From Kluyvera georgiana ATCC 51603 (GTDB lineage: Bacteria > Pseudomonadota > Gammaproteobacteria > Enterobacterales > Enterobacteriaceae), in the NCBI RefSeq assembly GCF_001654985.1, contig NZ_LXEU01000010.1, forward strand, positions 1-64,000: 64,000 nucleotides of DNA. Direction: 5' to 3'. Positions 47,162 to 57,236 of the stretch are shown here, one piece after another. Under the pieces are notes generated by a model. The model was not told where the DNA came from, searched no databases, and saw only the letters and a program-made list of their open reading frames with translations. Every line of letters starts with the position of its first letter. Within the stretch, counting starts at the first letter, position 1. Both the position numbers and the translations under genes were made by a program.

Positions 47162-48271
47162 ATGAAAAGGAATACAAAAACAGTAATCGCAGGGATGATC
47201 GCGCTGGCTATGTCTCACGCGGCTTTTGCTGACGATATCAAGGTTGCGGTTGTCGGGGCGATGTCCGGCCCGGTCGCGCAGTGGGGCGACATGGAGTTCA
47301 ACGGCGCGCGCCAGGCCATTAAGGATATCAACGCGAAGGGTGGCATTAAGGGCGACAAACTGGTGGGCGTGGAGTACGACGACGCCTGTGACCCGAAACA
47401 AGCGGTGGCGGTGGCCAACAAAATCGTCAACGACGGCATTAAATATGTCATCGGCCACCTGTGTTCCTCTTCCACACAGCCTGCTTCCGATATTTATGAA
47501 GATGAAGGCATTCTGATGATCTCTCCGGGGGCGACCAACCCGGAACTGACCCAGCGCGGCTATCAGTACATTATGCGCACCGCGGGTCTCGACTCCTCCC
47601 AGGGGCCGACGGCGGCAAACTACATCCTCAATAAAGTGAAGCCGCAGCGCATCGCCATCATTCACGACAAACAGCAGTACGGCGAAGGCCTGGCGCGCTC
47701 CGTGCAGGACGGGCTGAGAAAAGGCGGCGGCAATATCGTCTTCTTCGATGGCATCACCGCCGGTGAAAAGGACTTCTCCGCGCTGATTGCCCGTCTGCAA
47801 AAAGAGAATATCGACTTTGTTTACTACGGCGGCTACTACCCGGAAATGGGCCAGATGCTGCGTCAGGCGCGCGCCGTCGGGCTGAAAACGCAGTTTATGG
47901 GGCCGGAAGGCGTGGGTAACGCCTCGCTGTCGAACATCGCGGGTGACGCGGCGGAAGGCATGCTGGTTACCATGCCAAAACGCTATGACCATGATCCGGC
48001 AAACAGCGCTATCGTCGATGCCCTGAAAGCGCAGAAGAAAGATCCGAGCGGTCCGTATGTGTGGATCACCTACGCCGCCGTACAGTCTCTGGCAACCGCC
48101 ATGGAACGTACCGGCAGCGATGATCCTCAGGCGCTGATTAAAGACTTAAAAGCAAACGGCGCGAAAACCGTGATTGGGCCGCTGAGCTGGGACGACAAAG
48201 GCGATCTGAAAGGCTTTGAATTTGGCGTCTTCCAGTGGCACGCCGACGGCTCATCCACCGCGGTGAAGTAA
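47162..48271 (+). CDS. livK: Leucine-specific binding protein LivK
   Basis: 369 residues, same as E. coli. The periplasmic leucine-binding protein that shares the LivHMGF permease with LivJ. Signal peptide 1-23 (ending SHAAFA). Mature [20 protein letters not shown] is nearly the same as LivJ, and the two genes are clear ancient duplicates. It is first in livKHMGF. A hairpin-prone GC stretch (CCCCTGGCGGG to CCGCAGGGG, 48280-48308) separates it from livH and may lower downstream expression. Confidence 0.97.
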   Translation: MKRNTKTVIAGMIALAMSHAAFADDIKVAVVGAMSGPVAQWGDMEFNGARQAIKDINAKGGIKGDKLVGVEYDDACDPKQAVAVANKIVNDGIKYVIGHLCSSSTQPASDIYEDEGILMISPGATNPELTQRGYQYIMRTAGLDSSQGPTAANYILNKVKPQRIAIIHDKQQYGEGLARSVQDGLRKGGGNIVFFDGITAGEKDFSALIARLQKENIDFVYYGGYYPEMGQMLRQARAVGLKTQFMGPEGVGNASLSNIAGDAAEGMLVTMPKRYDHDPANSAIVDALKAQKKDPSGPYVWITYAAVQSLATAMERTGSDDPQALIKDLKANGAKTVIGPLSWDDKGDLKGFEFGVFQWHADGSSTAVK

Positions 48272-48325
48272 CCTTCATTTCCCCCTGGCGGGCGTAGATC
48301 CGCAGGGGTAGCAAAAGGCTAATTT

Positions 48326-49252
48326 ATGTCAGAGCAGGTTCTCTACTTTGTGCAGCAGATGTTTAACGGCGTAACGCTGGGAAGCACCTATGCACTGATC
48401 GCCATCGGTTACACCATGGTGTACGGAATTATCGGCATGATCAACTTCGCCCACGGCGAGGTGTACATGATCGGTAGTTATGTCTCCTTTATGATCATCG
48501 CCGCGCTGATGATGATGGGCATCGACACCAGCTGGTTGCTGGTGGCGGCGGGCTTTATCGGGGCGATTGTCATCGCCAGCGCCTACGGCTGGAGCATTGA
48601 ACGGGTGGCCTATCGCCCGGTGCGAAACTCCAAGCGTCTGATCGCGCTGATCTCCGCTATCGGGATGTCTATCTTCCTGCAAAACTACGTCAGCCTGACC
48701 GAGGGTTCGCGCGATATCGCGTTGCCGAGCCTGTTTAACGGTCAGTGGATTGTCGGCAGCAGCGATAACTTCTCCGCCTCTATCACCACCATGCAGCTGG
48801 TTATCTGGATTGTGACCTTTATTGCCATGCTGGCGCTGACGCTGTTCATTCGCTACTCCCGTATGGGTCGCGCCTGTCGCGCCTGCGCGGAAGACCTGAA
48901 AATGGCCAGCCTGCTCGGCATTAACACCGACCGCGTGATTGCGCTGACCTTCGTGATTGGCGCGGCGATGGCGGCGGTGGCGGGCGTGCTGCTCGGCCAG
49001 TTCTACGGCGTTATCAACCCGTATATCGGCTTTATGGCCGGGATGAAAGCCTTCACCGCCGCGGTTCTCGGCGGTATCGGCAGTATTCCGGGGGCGATGA
49101 TCGGTGGGCTGATCCTCGGCATCGCGGAAGCGCTGTCGTCGGCGTACCTGAGCACCGAATATAAAGACGTCGTGTCGTTCGCGCTGCTGATCGTGGTACT
49201 GCTGGTGATGCCGACCGGTATTCTGGGCCGCCCGGAGGTAGAGAAAGTATGA
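48326..49252 (+). CDS. livH: Branched-chain amino acid ABC permease LivH
   Basis: 308 residues, as in E. coli. An inner membrane permease with about eight helices; conserved [20 protein letters not shown] and [14 protein letters not shown] are typical of LivH. It pairs with LivM to form the channel. It overlaps livM by four bases (ATGA). Confidence 0.97.
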   Translation: MSEQVLYFVQQMFNGVTLGSTYALIAIGYTMVYGIIGMINFAHGEVYMIGSYVSFMIIAALMMMGIDTSWLLVAAGFIGAIVIASAYGWSIERVAYRPVRNSKRLIALISAIGMSIFLQNYVSLTEGSRDIALPSLFNGQWIVGSSDNFSASITTMQLVIWIVTFIAMLALTLFIRYSRMGRACRACAEDLKMASLLGINTDRVIALTFVIGAAMAAVAGVLLGQFYGVINPYIGFMAGMKAFTAAVLGGIGSIPGAMIGGLILGIAEALSSAYLSTEYKDVVSFALLIVVLLVMPTGILGRPEVEKV

Positions 49253-50529
49253 AACCGATGCAATTTGCGATGGCGCTGCTGTCGGCGGCGATGTTCTTCG
49301 TCCTGGCGGGCGTCTTTATGGGCGTACAGCTGCAGCTCGACGGCACTAAGCTGGTGGTCGGCAGCGCGGCGGATATCCGCTGGCAGTGGATCTTTATTGG
49401 CACCGCGGTGGTCTTTTTCTTCCAACTGCTGCGCCCTCTGTTCCAGAAAGGGCTGAAGAGCGTCTCCGGGCCGAAATTTATACTGCCGGCGATTGATGGT
49501 TCAACGGTCAAACAAAAGCTGTTCCTGATTGCGCTGCTGGTGATTGCCGTGGCGTGGCCGTTTATGGTCTCGCGCGGTACCGTCGATATCGCGACCCTGA
49601 CCATGATTTATATTATTCTGGGCCTGGGTCTGAACGTCGTTGTGGGGCTGTCCGGCCTGCTGGTGCTGGGCTACGGCGGCTTCTATGCCATCGGCGCCTA
49701 CACTTTCGCGCTGCTGAACCACTATTACGGCCTCGGTTTCTGGACCTGTCTGCCGATCGCAGGGCTGGTCTCTGCCGCTGCCGGTTTCCTGCTGGGCTTC
49801 CCGGTATTGCGTCTGCGCGGTGACTACCTGGCAATTGTGACCTTAGGCTTCGGCGAAATCGTCCGTATCCTGCTGCTCAACAACACCGAAATCACCGGCG
49901 GCCCGAACGGCATCAGCCAGATTCCAAAACCGACCTTCTTTGGCCTGGAGTTCAGCCGCAGCGCGCGCGAAGGCGGCTGGGATACCTTCAGCAACTTCTT
50001 TAACGTCAAGTACGACCCGTCCGATCGCGTCATCTTCCTCTACCTGGTGGCGCTGCTGCTGGTGGTGTTGAGCTTGTTTGTGATCAACCGCCTGCTGCGT
50101 ATGCCGCTGGGCCGCGCGTGGGAGGCGCTGCGTGAAGATGAAATCGCCTGCCGCTCGCTGGGCCTGAGCCCGACGCGCATCAAGCTGACCGCCTTTACCA
50201 TCAGCGCCGCGTTTGCCGGTTTTGCCGGTACGCTGTTCGCCGCGCGCCAGGGCTTTGTTAGCCCGGAGTCCTTTACCTTTGCCGAGTCGGCCTTCGTGCT
50301 GGCGATTGTGGTACTGGGCGGCATGGGCTCGCAGTTTGCCGTTATCCTCGCTGCGATTCTGTTGGTTGTGTCGCGCGAGCTGATGCGCGACTTTAACGAA
50401 TACAGCATGTTGATGCTCGGCGGCCTGATGGTACTGATGATGATCTGGCGTCCGCAGGGCCTTCTGCCGATGACCCGTCCACAGCTGAAACTGAAAAACG
50501 GGCAAGCGAAAGAAGGAGAGCAGGCATGA
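49249..50529 (+). CDS. livM: Branched-chain amino acid ABC permease LivM
   Basis: 426 residues (E. coli 425). The second permease, with about ten helices; [20 protein letters not shown] and the coupling-helix [20 protein letters not shown] are visible. It overlaps livH and livG by four bases each. Confidence 0.97.
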   Translation: MKPMQFAMALLSAAMFFVLAGVFMGVQLQLDGTKLVVGSAADIRWQWIFIGTAVVFFFQLLRPLFQKGLKSVSGPKFILPAIDGSTVKQKLFLIALLVIAVAWPFMVSRGTVDIATLTMIYIILGLGLNVVVGLSGLLVLGYGGFYAIGAYTFALLNHYYGLGFWTCLPIAGLVSAAAGFLLGFPVLRLRGDYLAIVTLGFGEIVRILLLNNTEITGGPNGISQIPKPTFFGLEFSRSAREGGWDTFSNFFNVKYDPSDRVIFLYLVALLLVVLSLFVINRLLRMPLGRAWEALREDEIACRSLGLSPTRIKLTAFTISAAFAGFAGTLFAARQGFVSPESFTFAESAFVLAIVVLGGMGSQFAVILAAILLVVSRELMRDFNEYSMLMLGGLMVLMMIWRPQGLLPMTRPQLKLKNGQAKEGEQA

Positions 50530-51293
50530 GTCAGCCATTATTATCCGTTAACGGCCTGATGATGCGTTTTGGCGGCCTGCTGGCGGTCAACAACGTGGCG
50601 TTGGAGCTGCATCCTCAGGAAATCGTCTCCCTGATTGGCCCGAACGGCGCGGGGAAAACCACGGTCTTTAACTGCCTGACAGGCTTCTACAAGCCAACTG
50701 GCGGCACCATTATGCTGCGCGACCAGCACCTGGAAGGGCTGCCGGGCCAGCAAATCGCCCGCATGGGCGTGGTGCGCACCTTCCAGCACGTGCGCCTGTT
50801 CCGCGAAATGACGGTGATTGAAAACCTGCTGGTGGCGCAACATCAGCAGCTGAAAACCGGCGTCTTCTCCGGCCTGCTCAAAACCCCGTCGTTCAAGCGC
50901 GCGCAAAGCGAAGCGCTGGACCGCGCCGCCACCTGGCTTGAGCGTATCGGCCTGCTGGAGCACGCCAACCGTCAGGCCAGTAACCTGGCCTACGGCGACC
51001 AGCGTCGTCTGGAGATTGCCCGCTGTATGGTGACCCAGCCGGAAATCCTGATGCTCGACGAACCGGCCGCTGGCCTCAACCCGAAAGAGACCAAAGAGCT
51101 GGACGAGCTGATTGCCGAGCTGCGTAACCATCACAACACCACCATTCTGCTGATTGAGCACGATATGAAGCTGGTGATGGGCATTTCCGACCGTATCTAC
51201 GTGGTGAACCAGGGCACGCCGTTGGCTAACGGCACGCCGGAAGAGATCCGCAACAACCCGGATGTTATCCGCGCGTATCTGGGTGAGGCATAA
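50526..51293 (+). CDS. livG: Branched-chain amino acid ABC ATPase LivG
   Basis: 255 residues, as in E. coli. Walker [10 protein letters not shown], signature-like [15 protein letters not shown] (degenerate LSGGQ, normal for LivG), Walker [14 protein letters not shown]. Works with LivF as the ATPase pair of the LIV-I/LS importer. The start overlaps the livM stop by ATGA, and its own stop codon ends two bases before the LivF ATG, so translation of the two ATPases is probably coupled. Confidence 0.97.
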   Translation: MSQPLLSVNGLMMRFGGLLAVNNVALELHPQEIVSLIGPNGAGKTTVFNCLTGFYKPTGGTIMLRDQHLEGLPGQQIARMGVVRTFQHVRLFREMTVIENLLVAQHQQLKTGVFSGLLKTPSFKRAQSEALDRAATWLERIGLLEHANRQASNLAYGDQRRLEIARCMVTQPEILMLDEPAAGLNPKETKELDELIAELRNHHNTTILLIEHDMKLVMGISDRIYVVNQGTPLANGTPEEIRNNPDVIRAYLGEA

Positions 51294-51294
51294 T

Positions 51295-52008
51295 ATGGAT
51301 AAAGTGATGTTATCGTTCGACAAAGTCAGCGCCCACTACGGCAAGATTCAGGCGCTGCACGAGGTCAGTCTGCACATTAATCAGGGTGAAATCGTGACGC
51401 TCATCGGGGCGAACGGCGCGGGTAAAACCACGCTGCTCGGCACGCTGTGCGGCGATCCGCGCGCGACCAGCGGGCGGATTGTCTTTGATGATAAAGACAT
51501 TACCGACTGGCAGACGGCGAAAATCATGCGTGAAGCGGTGGCGATCGTGCCGGAAGGGCGTCGTGTGTTTTCGCGCATGACGGTGGAAGAGAACCTGGCG
51601 ATGGGCGGCTTCTTTGCCGAGCGCGATCAGTTCCAGGAGCGCATCAAGTGGGTTTACGAACTGTTCCCGCGTCTGCATGAACGTCGAATCCAGCGTGCGG
51701 GCACCATGTCCGGCGGCGAACAGCAGATGCTGGCCATTGGCCGCGCGTTGATGAGCCAGCCGCGCCTGTTGCTGCTGGATGAACCTTCTCTGGGGCTGGC
51801 GCCGATCATCATCCAGCAGATCTTCGACACCATCGAACAGCTGCGCGAGCAGGGTATGACCATCTTCCTCGTCGAGCAGAACGCCAACCAGGCGCTGAAG
51901 CTCGCAGACCGCGGTTATGTGCTGGAAAACGGCCACGTGGTGCTATCCGATACCGGCGATGCGCTATTAGCGAACGAAGCGGTGCGTAGCGCGTACCTCG
52001 GCGGTTAA
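51295..52008 (+). CDS. livF: Branched-chain amino acid ABC ATPase LivF
   Basis: 237 residues, as in E. coli. Walker A GANGAGKTT, signature MSGGEQQMLAIGRA, Walker B LLLLDEPSLGLAP. The start ATG 51295 immediately follows the livG stop; a longer in-frame reading into livG is not conserved. Last gene of the operon, followed by a repeat copy and a strong terminator. Confidence 0.97.
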   Translation: MDKVMLSFDKVSAHYGKIQALHEVSLHINQGEIVTLIGANGAGKTTLLGTLCGDPRATSGRIVFDDKDITDWQTAKIMREAVAIVPEGRRVFSRMTVEENLAMGGFFAERDQFQERIKWVYELFPRLHERRIQRAGTMSGGEQQMLAIGRALMSQPRLLLLDEPSLGLAPIIIQQIFDTIEQLREQGMTIFLVEQNANQALKLADRGYVLENGHVVLSDTGDALLANEAVRSAYLGG

Positions 52009-52016
52009 CACCGTAT

Positions 52017-52045
52017 CCCGGGGAAAGCGCTTGCGCCGACCCCGG
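52017..52045 (+). repeat. 29-bp direct repeat, left copy flanking the Phd/Doc cassette
   Basis: CCCGGGGAAAGCGCTTGCGC then CGACCCCGG, starting 8 bases after the livF stop. It differs from the right copy (52735-52763) at one position (T for C). Each copy is itself hairpin-forming (CCGGGG with CCCCGG, inner GCGC with GCGC). See findings for interpretation. Confidence 0.92.
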
Positions 52046-52070
52046 AAACGGCATGCGGTTAAATTGAACA

Positions 52071-52094
52071 AAAGAGCCTGACGGCTCTTTTTTT
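52071..52094 (+). terminator. livKHMGF operon terminator
   Basis: AAAGAGCC (52071-52078) and GGCTCTTT (52083-52090) form a perfect stem with TGAC loop and a T run to 52094. It overlaps the first base pair of the Phd/Doc operator array. Confidence 0.92.
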
Positions 52095-52131
52095 GTACGT
52101 ATTTATTGTACAATAAACATGTACAACTGTG
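52093..52131 (+). promoter_or_regulatory. Three 13-bp iterons, probable Phd/Doc operator
   Basis: TTGTACGTATTTA, TTGTACAATAAAC and ATGTACAACTGTG run end to end, so the TGTAC core recurs exactly every 13 bp (G at 52095, 52108, 52121). The middle copy sits in the palindrome ATTGTACAAT (52105-52114). They lie directly upstream of the phd start and its GGAGGT ribosome site (52131-52136). Autoregulation by antitoxin and toxin-antitoxin complex is expected. Confidence 0.7.
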
Positions 52132-52141
52132 GAGGTGTTTT

Positions 52142-52363
52142 ATGCGTACGGTTAACTATAGCGAGGCTCGGCAAAATCTGGCCGAAGTCCTGGAAAGCGC
52201 GGTGACTGGCGGCCCTGTCACTATCACGCGTCGTGGGCATAAGCCCGCCGTGATCATCAGCGCCGAAGAGTTTGAGCGTTATCAGACGGCGCGAATGGAT
52301 GATGAGTTTGCCTCTATTATGGCCGTTCATGGTAATGAACTCAGGGAGTTGGCGGATAAATGA
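52142..52363 (+). CDS. Phd/YefM-family antitoxin
   Basis: 73 residues. N-terminal Phd/YefM DNA-binding fold (MRTVNYSEARQNLAEVLESA then GGPVTITRRGHKPAVIISAE) and a C-terminal, probably disordered toxin-neutralising tail (about 50-73). The ATG 52142 has GGAGGT at ideal spacing; an in-frame ATG at 52106 lies inside the operator and is not used. It overlaps the toxin by four bases. Identity as a type II antitoxin is strong; the name phd or yefM is a family call. Confidence 0.9.
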   Translation: MRTVNYSEARQNLAEVLESAVTGGPVTITRRGHKPAVIISAEEFERYQTARMDDEFASIMAVHGNELRELADK

Positions 52364-52728
52364 CTCTACAAATTATCTCAGCGGAAGAGATAATTCAGTT
52401 TCACGACAGGCTTCTCCGCGTTACGCCTGGCGTGACAGGCATGCCCGATCCTGGCCGCGCGGAAGCGCTAATGTACCGGGTGCTCAATCAAATCGAATAT
52501 GAAGGGGTGACCGACGTGTGGCTGCTGGCGGCAATGCATCTGCTCGCCATATCCCGTGGGCATATCTTCAATGATGGTAACAAACGTACCGCCTTATTTA
52601 TTACGCTGCTGTTTTTAAAGCGTAATGGCATCTCGCTCGCGGCGAATCCGGATTTTGTCGAGATGACGGTCGACGCGGCGGCAGGGCGGCTGACGCTGGA
52701 GCAGATTGCCCTTCGTCTGCGTGCATGA
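52360..52728 (+). CDS. Doc/Fic-family toxin of type II TA system
   Basis: 122 residues. A Fic-fold protein with the Doc motif HIFNDGNKR (His68 to Arg76), keeping the catalytic His, Phe, Asp, Asn and Arg. Doc toxins phosphorylate EF-Tu and stop translation; the motif suggests an active enzyme. It overlaps the antitoxin gene (ATGA), as expected for coupled translation. It is flanked on the right by the second copy of the 29-bp repeat, only 6 bases after the stop. Not present at this site in E. coli K-12. Confidence 0.9.
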   Translation: MTLQIISAEEIIQFHDRLLRVTPGVTGMPDPGRAEALMYRVLNQIEYEGVTDVWLLAAMHLLAISRGHIFNDGNKRTALFITLLFLKRNGISLAANPDFVEMTVDAAAGRLTLEQIALRLRA

Positions 52729-52734
52729 GCCGTT

Positions 52735-52763
52735 CCCGGGGAAAGCGCCTGCGCCGACCCCGG
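52735..52763 (+). repeat. 29-bp direct repeat, right copy flanking the Phd/Doc cassette
   Basis: CCCGGGGAAAGCGCCTGCGC then CGACCCCGG, in the same orientation as the left copy, one mismatch. It begins 6 bases after the doc stop. The two copies bracket 718 bp (repeat start to repeat start). Confidence 0.92.
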
Positions 52764-52858
52764 GAATAACGTCATCCCTATCTGTGCCACAGCTCCCACT
52801 TTCCCTTCTTACCACCGTCACCTCCTTGCCATCCCTTTGTCGCCTTACTATCTTTTTT

Positions 52859-52891
52859 TTGTAATAAAAAAGTTATTTTTCTGTCATTCGA
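52859..52891 (+). promoter_or_regulatory. Pho box array upstream of ugpB
   Basis: Three 11-bp phased units TTGTAATAAAA, AAGTTATTTTT and CTGTCATTCGA match PhoB half-sites (CTGTCAT with AT-rich spacer), best in the last unit. They lie 73 bases before the ugpB start. ugp operons are PhoB-controlled in E. coli. Further ATGTCAT at 52894 is out of phase. Confidence 0.6.
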
Positions 52892-52963
52892 GCATGTCAT
52901 GTTACCCCCGCGAACATAAAACGCGTGATATCGCGCATCCCGGCACAAAAAGAGAGATAACCG

Positions 52964-54280
52964 ATGATATCGTTACGACATACAGCTTTAGGATTGGCGT
53001 TAAGTCTGGCATTGGCGAGCCAGGCGATGGCAGTGACTACGATTCCGTTCTGGCACTCAATGGAAGGCGAGCTGGGCAAAGAAGTTGACTCCCTGGCGCA
53101 GCGTTTTAACGCCGCCAACCCGGACTACAAAATTACCCCGATCTACAAAGGCAACTACGAGCAGAGCCTGAGCGCGGGTATCGCCGCTTTCCGCACCGGC
53201 AACGCCCCGGCGATTCTACAGGTGTATGAAGTAGGCACCGCCACCATGATGGCGTCCAAAGCGATTAAGCCGGTCTATCAGGTATTCAGCGATGCCGGTA
53301 TCACGTTTGACGAATCTCAGTTTGTGCCGACGGTGTCCGGTTACTACACCGACGCCAAAACCGGGCATCTGCTCTCCCAGCCGTTTAATAGCTCTACCCC
53401 GGTGCTGTACTACAACAAAGATGCCTTCAAAAAAGCCGGTTTAGACCCGGAACAGCCGCCAAAAACCTGGCAGGACCTGGCTGACTACACCGCGAAGCTG
53501 AAAGCCGCCGGTATGAAGTGCGGTTATGCCAGCGGCTGGCAGGGCTGGATCCAGATTGAAAACTTCAGCGCCTGGCACGGTCTGCCGGTCGCCAGCAAAA
53601 ACAACGGCTTCGACGGTACCGATGCGGTGCTGGAGTTCAACAAGCCGGAGCAGGTTAAACATATCGCGCTGCTTGCCGATCTGAACAAAAAGGGCGACTT
53701 CAGCTACTTCGGACGTAAAGACGAATCCACCGAGAAGTTCTACAACGGCGACTGCGCGATCACGACCGCATCCTCCGGCTCGCTGGCGGATATCCGCCAT
53801 TACGCCAAATTCAACTACGGCGTCGGCATGATGCCGTACGACGCTGATGTGAAGGGCGCACCGCAGAACGCCATCATCGGCGGGGCGAGCCTGTGGGTAA
53901 TGCAGGGTAAAGATAAAGAGACCTATACCGGCGTGGCGAAGTTCCTCGAGTTCCTGGCGAAGCCGGAAATCGCCGCCGAGTGGCACCAGAAAACCGGCTA
54001 CCTGCCGATCACGACCGCCGCGTACGACCTGACCCGCCAGCAGGGCTTCTATGACAAGAATCCTGGCGCGGATATCGCGACCCGTCAGATGCTGAACAAA
54101 CCACCGTTGCCGTTCACCAAAGGCCTGCGTCTGGGTAACATGCCGCAGATTCGTACCATCGTGGATGAAGAGCTGGAAAGCGTCTGGACCGGGAAGAAAA
54201 CGCCTCAGCAGGCGCTGGATTCTGCGGTAGAGCGCGGGAATCAGCTGCTGCGTCGCTTCGAGCAATCGACCAAGTCTTAA
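52964..54280 (+). CDS. ugpB: sn-glycerol-3-phosphate-binding protein UgpB
   Basis: 438 residues, as in E. coli. The periplasmic binding protein of the Ugp ABC importer for glycerol-3-phosphate and glycerophosphodiesters. Signal peptide 1-23 (ending SQAMA). Mature [20 protein letters not shown] and [18 protein letters not shown] carry ligand contacts. Start ATG 52964 with AGAGAG upstream. First gene of ugpBAECQ, separated from ugpA by a repeat-rich 154-base gap. Confidence 0.97.
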   Translation: MISLRHTALGLALSLALASQAMAVTTIPFWHSMEGELGKEVDSLAQRFNAANPDYKITPIYKGNYEQSLSAGIAAFRTGNAPAILQVYEVGTATMMASKAIKPVYQVFSDAGITFDESQFVPTVSGYYTDAKTGHLLSQPFNSSTPVLYYNKDAFKKAGLDPEQPPKTWQDLADYTAKLKAAGMKCGYASGWQGWIQIENFSAWHGLPVASKNNGFDGTDAVLEFNKPEQVKHIALLADLNKKGDFSYFGRKDESTEKFYNGDCAITTASSGSLADIRHYAKFNYGVGMMPYDADVKGAPQNAIIGGASLWVMQGKDKETYTGVAKFLEFLAKPEIAAEWHQKTGYLPITTAAYDLTRQQGFYDKNPGADIATRQMLNKPPLPFTKGLRLGNMPQIRTIVDEELESVWTGKKTPQQALDSAVERGNQLLRRFEQSTKS

Positions 54281-54293
54281 TTTAACCGCCTTA

Positions 54294-54412
54294 CCCCTCA
54301 CCCTAACCCTCTCCCCATAGGGGAGAGGGGACCGTTCGGCGCCGTCTGGTAGAGATTGCACCGGGTTGTCTTTTCTCCCTCGCCCCTTTGGGGAGAGGGC
54401 CGGGGTGAGGGG
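54294..54412. repeat. GGGGAGAGGG-type inverted repeat element inside the ugp operon
   Basis: Two hairpins: CCCTCTCCCC (54307-54316) with GGGGAGAGGG (54320-54329), loop ATA, perfect; and CCCTCGCCCC with GGGGAGAGGG near 54377-54399, with mismatches. An outer pair CCCCTCACCC (near 54294) and GGGTGAGGGG (near 54403) encloses both. This is a common dispersed repeat type in Proteobacteria. Here it lies within the operon, between ugpB and ugpA. Confidence 0.85.
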
Positions 54413-54434
54413 AAAACCAACGCAGAGTTTAACT

Positions 54435-55322
54435 ATGTCATCATCCCGTCCGGTGTTTAAATCGCGCTGGCTGCCCTATGCATTGGTCGCCCCGCAGCTG
54501 ATTATCACCGTTATTTTCTTTATCTGGCCCGCCGGCGAAGCGCTGTGGTACTCGTTGCAAAGCGTCGACCCGTTTGGGCTCTCCAGCCAGTTTGTTGGCC
54601 TGGATAACTTCGTCACGCTGTTTCATGACCCTTACTATCTCGACGCCTTCTGGACGACCATTAAGTTCAGCGCCATGGTAACGGTGAGCGGCCTGCTGGT
54701 GTCGCTGGTTTTTGCTGCCCTGGTGGATTATGTCGTGCGCGGCAGCCGTCTCTACCAGACGCTGATGCTGCTGCCGTACGCCGTTGCCCCCGCGGTCGCC
54801 GCGGTGCTGTGGATCTTCCTGTTTAACCCCGGTCGCGGGCTGATTACCCATTTCCTCGGTGAATTCGGCTACGACTGGAACCACGCGCAGAATAGCGGCC
54901 AGGCGATGTTCCTGGTGGTCTTCGCCTCGGTGTGGAAGCAAATCAGCTACAACTTTCTGTTCTTCTTCGCCGCGCTGCAGTCGATTCCGCGCTCGCTGGT
55001 GGAAGCCGCCGCCATCGACGGCGCGGGCCCGATTCGCCGCTTCTTCAAGCTGGCGCTGCCGCTGATTGCGCCGGTGAGTTTCTTCCTGCTGGTGGTGAAC
55101 CTGGTGTACGCCTTCTTCGACACCTTCCCGGTGATCGACGCCGCGACGGCAGGCGGCCCGGTACAGGCCACCACCACGCTGATTTATAAGATTTACCGTG
55201 AAGGGTTCGCCGGGCTGGATCTCTCGGCCTCTGCCGCGCAATCGGTGGTGCTGATGTTCCTCGTCATCATCCTGACCGTGGTGCAGTTCCGCTACGTGGA
55301 AAGAAAGGTGCGCTACCAATGA
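54435..55322 (+). CDS. ugpA: Glycerol-3-phosphate ABC permease UgpA
   Basis: 295 residues, as in E. coli. An inner membrane permease with six helices and the EAA loop [20 protein letters not shown]. The start at ATG 54435 ([14 protein letters not shown]) is chosen; an in-frame ATG 69 bases upstream lies inside the repeat and encodes repeat-derived residues. Overlaps ugpE by four bases. Confidence 0.97.
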   Translation: MSSSRPVFKSRWLPYALVAPQLIITVIFFIWPAGEALWYSLQSVDPFGLSSQFVGLDNFVTLFHDPYYLDAFWTTIKFSAMVTVSGLLVSLVFAALVDYVVRGSRLYQTLMLLPYAVAPAVAAVLWIFLFNPGRGLITHFLGEFGYDWNHAQNSGQAMFLVVFASVWKQISYNFLFFFAALQSIPRSLVEAAAIDGAGPIRRFFKLALPLIAPVSFFLLVVNLVYAFFDTFPVIDAATAGGPVQATTTLIYKIYREGFAGLDLSASAAQSVVLMFLVIILTVVQFRYVERKVRYQ

Positions 55323-56164
55323 TTGAGAACCGTCGCGGGCTGACTATTTTCAGCCACACCATGCTAATCCTTGGGATTATCGTGATTCTCTTCCCGCTGT
55401 ACGTTGCGTTCACCGCGGCAACGCTGGACGACAAAGCGGTATTTGAAACGCCGATGACGCTGATTCCCGGTGGGCATCTGTTTGAAAACATGAAGACCAT
55501 CTGGGTGAACGGCGTTGGGGCCAACAGCGCGCCGTTCTGGTTGATGATGCTCAACAGCTTCATCATGGCTTTCGCTATTACCGTCGGCAAAATTACCGTC
55601 TCGATGCTGTCGGCGTTTGCCATCGTCTGGTTCCGCTTCCCGCTGCGTAACCTGTTCTTCTGGATGATTTTTATCACCCTGATGCTGCCGGTTGAAGTAC
55701 GTATCTTCCCGACGGTGGAAGTGATTGCCAACCTGAAAATGCTCGACAGCTACGCGGGTTTGACGCTGCCGCTGATGGCCTCGGCCACTGCGACCTTCCT
55801 GTTCCGTCAGTTCTTTATGACTTTGCCGGACGAGCTGATAGAAGCGGCGAGAATTGACGGCGCCTCGCCGATGCGTTTCTTCCGCGACATCGTGCTGCCG
55901 CTGTCAAAAACCAACCTGGCGGCGCTGTTCGTCATCACCTTTATCTACGGCTGGAACCAGTATCTCTGGCCACTGCTGATCATCACCGACGTCAATCTCG
56001 GCACCGCCGTGGCGGGCATTAAAGGCATGATCGCCATTGGACAAGGCACCACGCAGTGGAATCAGGTGATGGCGGCAATGCTGCTCACCCTTATCCCTCC
56101 GGTCGTTATCGTTTTAGCCATGCAGCGGGCGTTTGTGCGTGGTTTAGTGGACAGTGAGAAATAA
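55319..56164 (+). CDS. ugpE: Glycerol-3-phosphate ABC permease UgpE
   Basis: 281 residues, as in E. coli. The second permease; EAA loop [20 protein letters not shown]. Six helices. Overlaps the ugpA stop by four bases and is followed directly by ugpC. Confidence 0.97.
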   Translation: MIENRRGLTIFSHTMLILGIIVILFPLYVAFTAATLDDKAVFETPMTLIPGGHLFENMKTIWVNGVGANSAPFWLMMLNSFIMAFAITVGKITVSMLSAFAIVWFRFPLRNLFFWMIFITLMLPVEVRIFPTVEVIANLKMLDSYAGLTLPLMASATATFLFRQFFMTLPDELIEAARIDGASPMRFFRDIVLPLSKTNLAALFVITFIYGWNQYLWPLLIITDVNLGTAVAGIKGMIAIGQGTTQWNQVMAAMLLTLIPPVVIVLAMQRAFVRGLVDSEK

Positions 56165-56165
56165 C

Positions 56166-57236
56166 ATGGCAGGACTGAAATTACAGGCAGTAAGCAAAAG
56201 CTGGGACGGCAAAACCCAGGTGATTCAACCGCTGACGTTGGACGTGGCGGACGGCGAGTTTATTGTGATGGTCGGCCCGTCGGGCTGCGGTAAGTCCACG
56301 CTGCTGCGCATGGTGGCCGGGCTGGAGCGAGTGACCAGCGGCGACATCTGGATCGATCGCAAGCGCGTCACCGAAATGGAGCCGAAGGATCGCGGCATTG
56401 CGATGGTGTTCCAGAACTACGCCCTCTACCCGCATATGAGCGTGGAAGAGAACATGGCCTGGGGGCTGAAAATTCGCGGCATGGGGAAAGCGCATATCGC
56501 GGAAAAGGTGCAGGAAGCCGCACGTATTCTTGAGCTGGATGGCCTGCTGAAGCGCCGTCCGCGCGAACTGTCCGGCGGCCAGCGCCAGCGCGTGGCGATG
56601 GGGCGCGCCATCGTGCGCGACCCGGCGGTGTTCCTGTTTGATGAGCCGCTCTCTAACCTCGATGCCAAGCTGCGCGTGCAGATGCGTCTTGAACTACAGC
56701 AGTTGCATCGTCGTCTGAAAACAACCTCGCTTTATGTCACCCACGACCAGGTGGAGGCGATGACCCTTGCCCAGCGGGTGATGGTGATGAACAAAGGGAT
56801 TGCCGAGCAGATAGGCACGCCGGTAGAGGTGTATGAGAAACCGACCAGCCGCTTTGTGGCGAGCTTTATCGGTAGCCCGGCAATGAACCTGCTGGAGGGC
56901 CAACTGGATGCGTCAGGCACGCGCTTTGTATTGCCCAATGGAATGCAGCTCCCGCTTCCGGCTGAGCGTCGTGAATATGCCGGGCGTCGCATGACGCTGG
57001 GTATCCGCCCGGAACATATTGCGCTAAGCTCGCAGGCGGAAGGCGGCGTGCCGATGGTCATCGATACGCTGGAAATTTTAGGTGCAGATAACCTGGCGCA
57101 CGGGCGCTTTGGCGAATTGAAAATGGTGGTTCGCCTGCCGCACCAGCAGCGCCCGAATGCGGGCAGCACGCTGTGGCTACATCTGCCGGATGAACATCTG
57201 CACCTCTTTGACGGTGAAACAGGAATGCGAGTATGA
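56166..57236 (+). CDS. ugpC: Glycerol-3-phosphate ABC ATPase UgpC
   Basis: 356 residues, as in E. coli. A MalK-type ATPase with Walker [10 protein letters not shown], signature [14 protein letters not shown], Walker [15 protein letters not shown] and a C-terminal regulatory OB domain (about 240-356). The start at 56166 follows E. coli MAGLKLQAV. One base after the ugpE stop, and overlaps ugpQ by four bases. Confidence 0.97.
   Translation: MAGLKLQAVSKSWDGKTQVIQPLTLDVADGEFIVMVGPSGCGKSTLLRMVAGLERVTSGDIWIDRKRVTEMEPKDRGIAMVFQNYALYPHMSVEENMAWGLKIRGMGKAHIAEKVQEAARILELDGLLKRRPRELSGGQRQRVAMGRAIVRDPAVFLFDEPLSNLDAKLRVQMRLELQQLHRRLKTTSLYVTHDQVEAMTLAQRVMVMNKGIAEQIGTPVEVYEKPTSRFVASFIGSPAMNLLEGQLDASGTRFVLPNGMQLPLPAERREYAGRRMTLGIRPEHIALSSQAEGGVPMVIDTLEILGADNLAHGRFGELKMVVRLPHQQRPNAGSTLWLHLPDEHLHLFDGETGMRV

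Noticed and set aside
52895-52900. Second TGTCAT as part of the ugpB Pho box
   Set aside because: It is 13 bp from the first TGTCAT instead of 11, so it is out of phase; the phased array lies upstream at 52859-52891.
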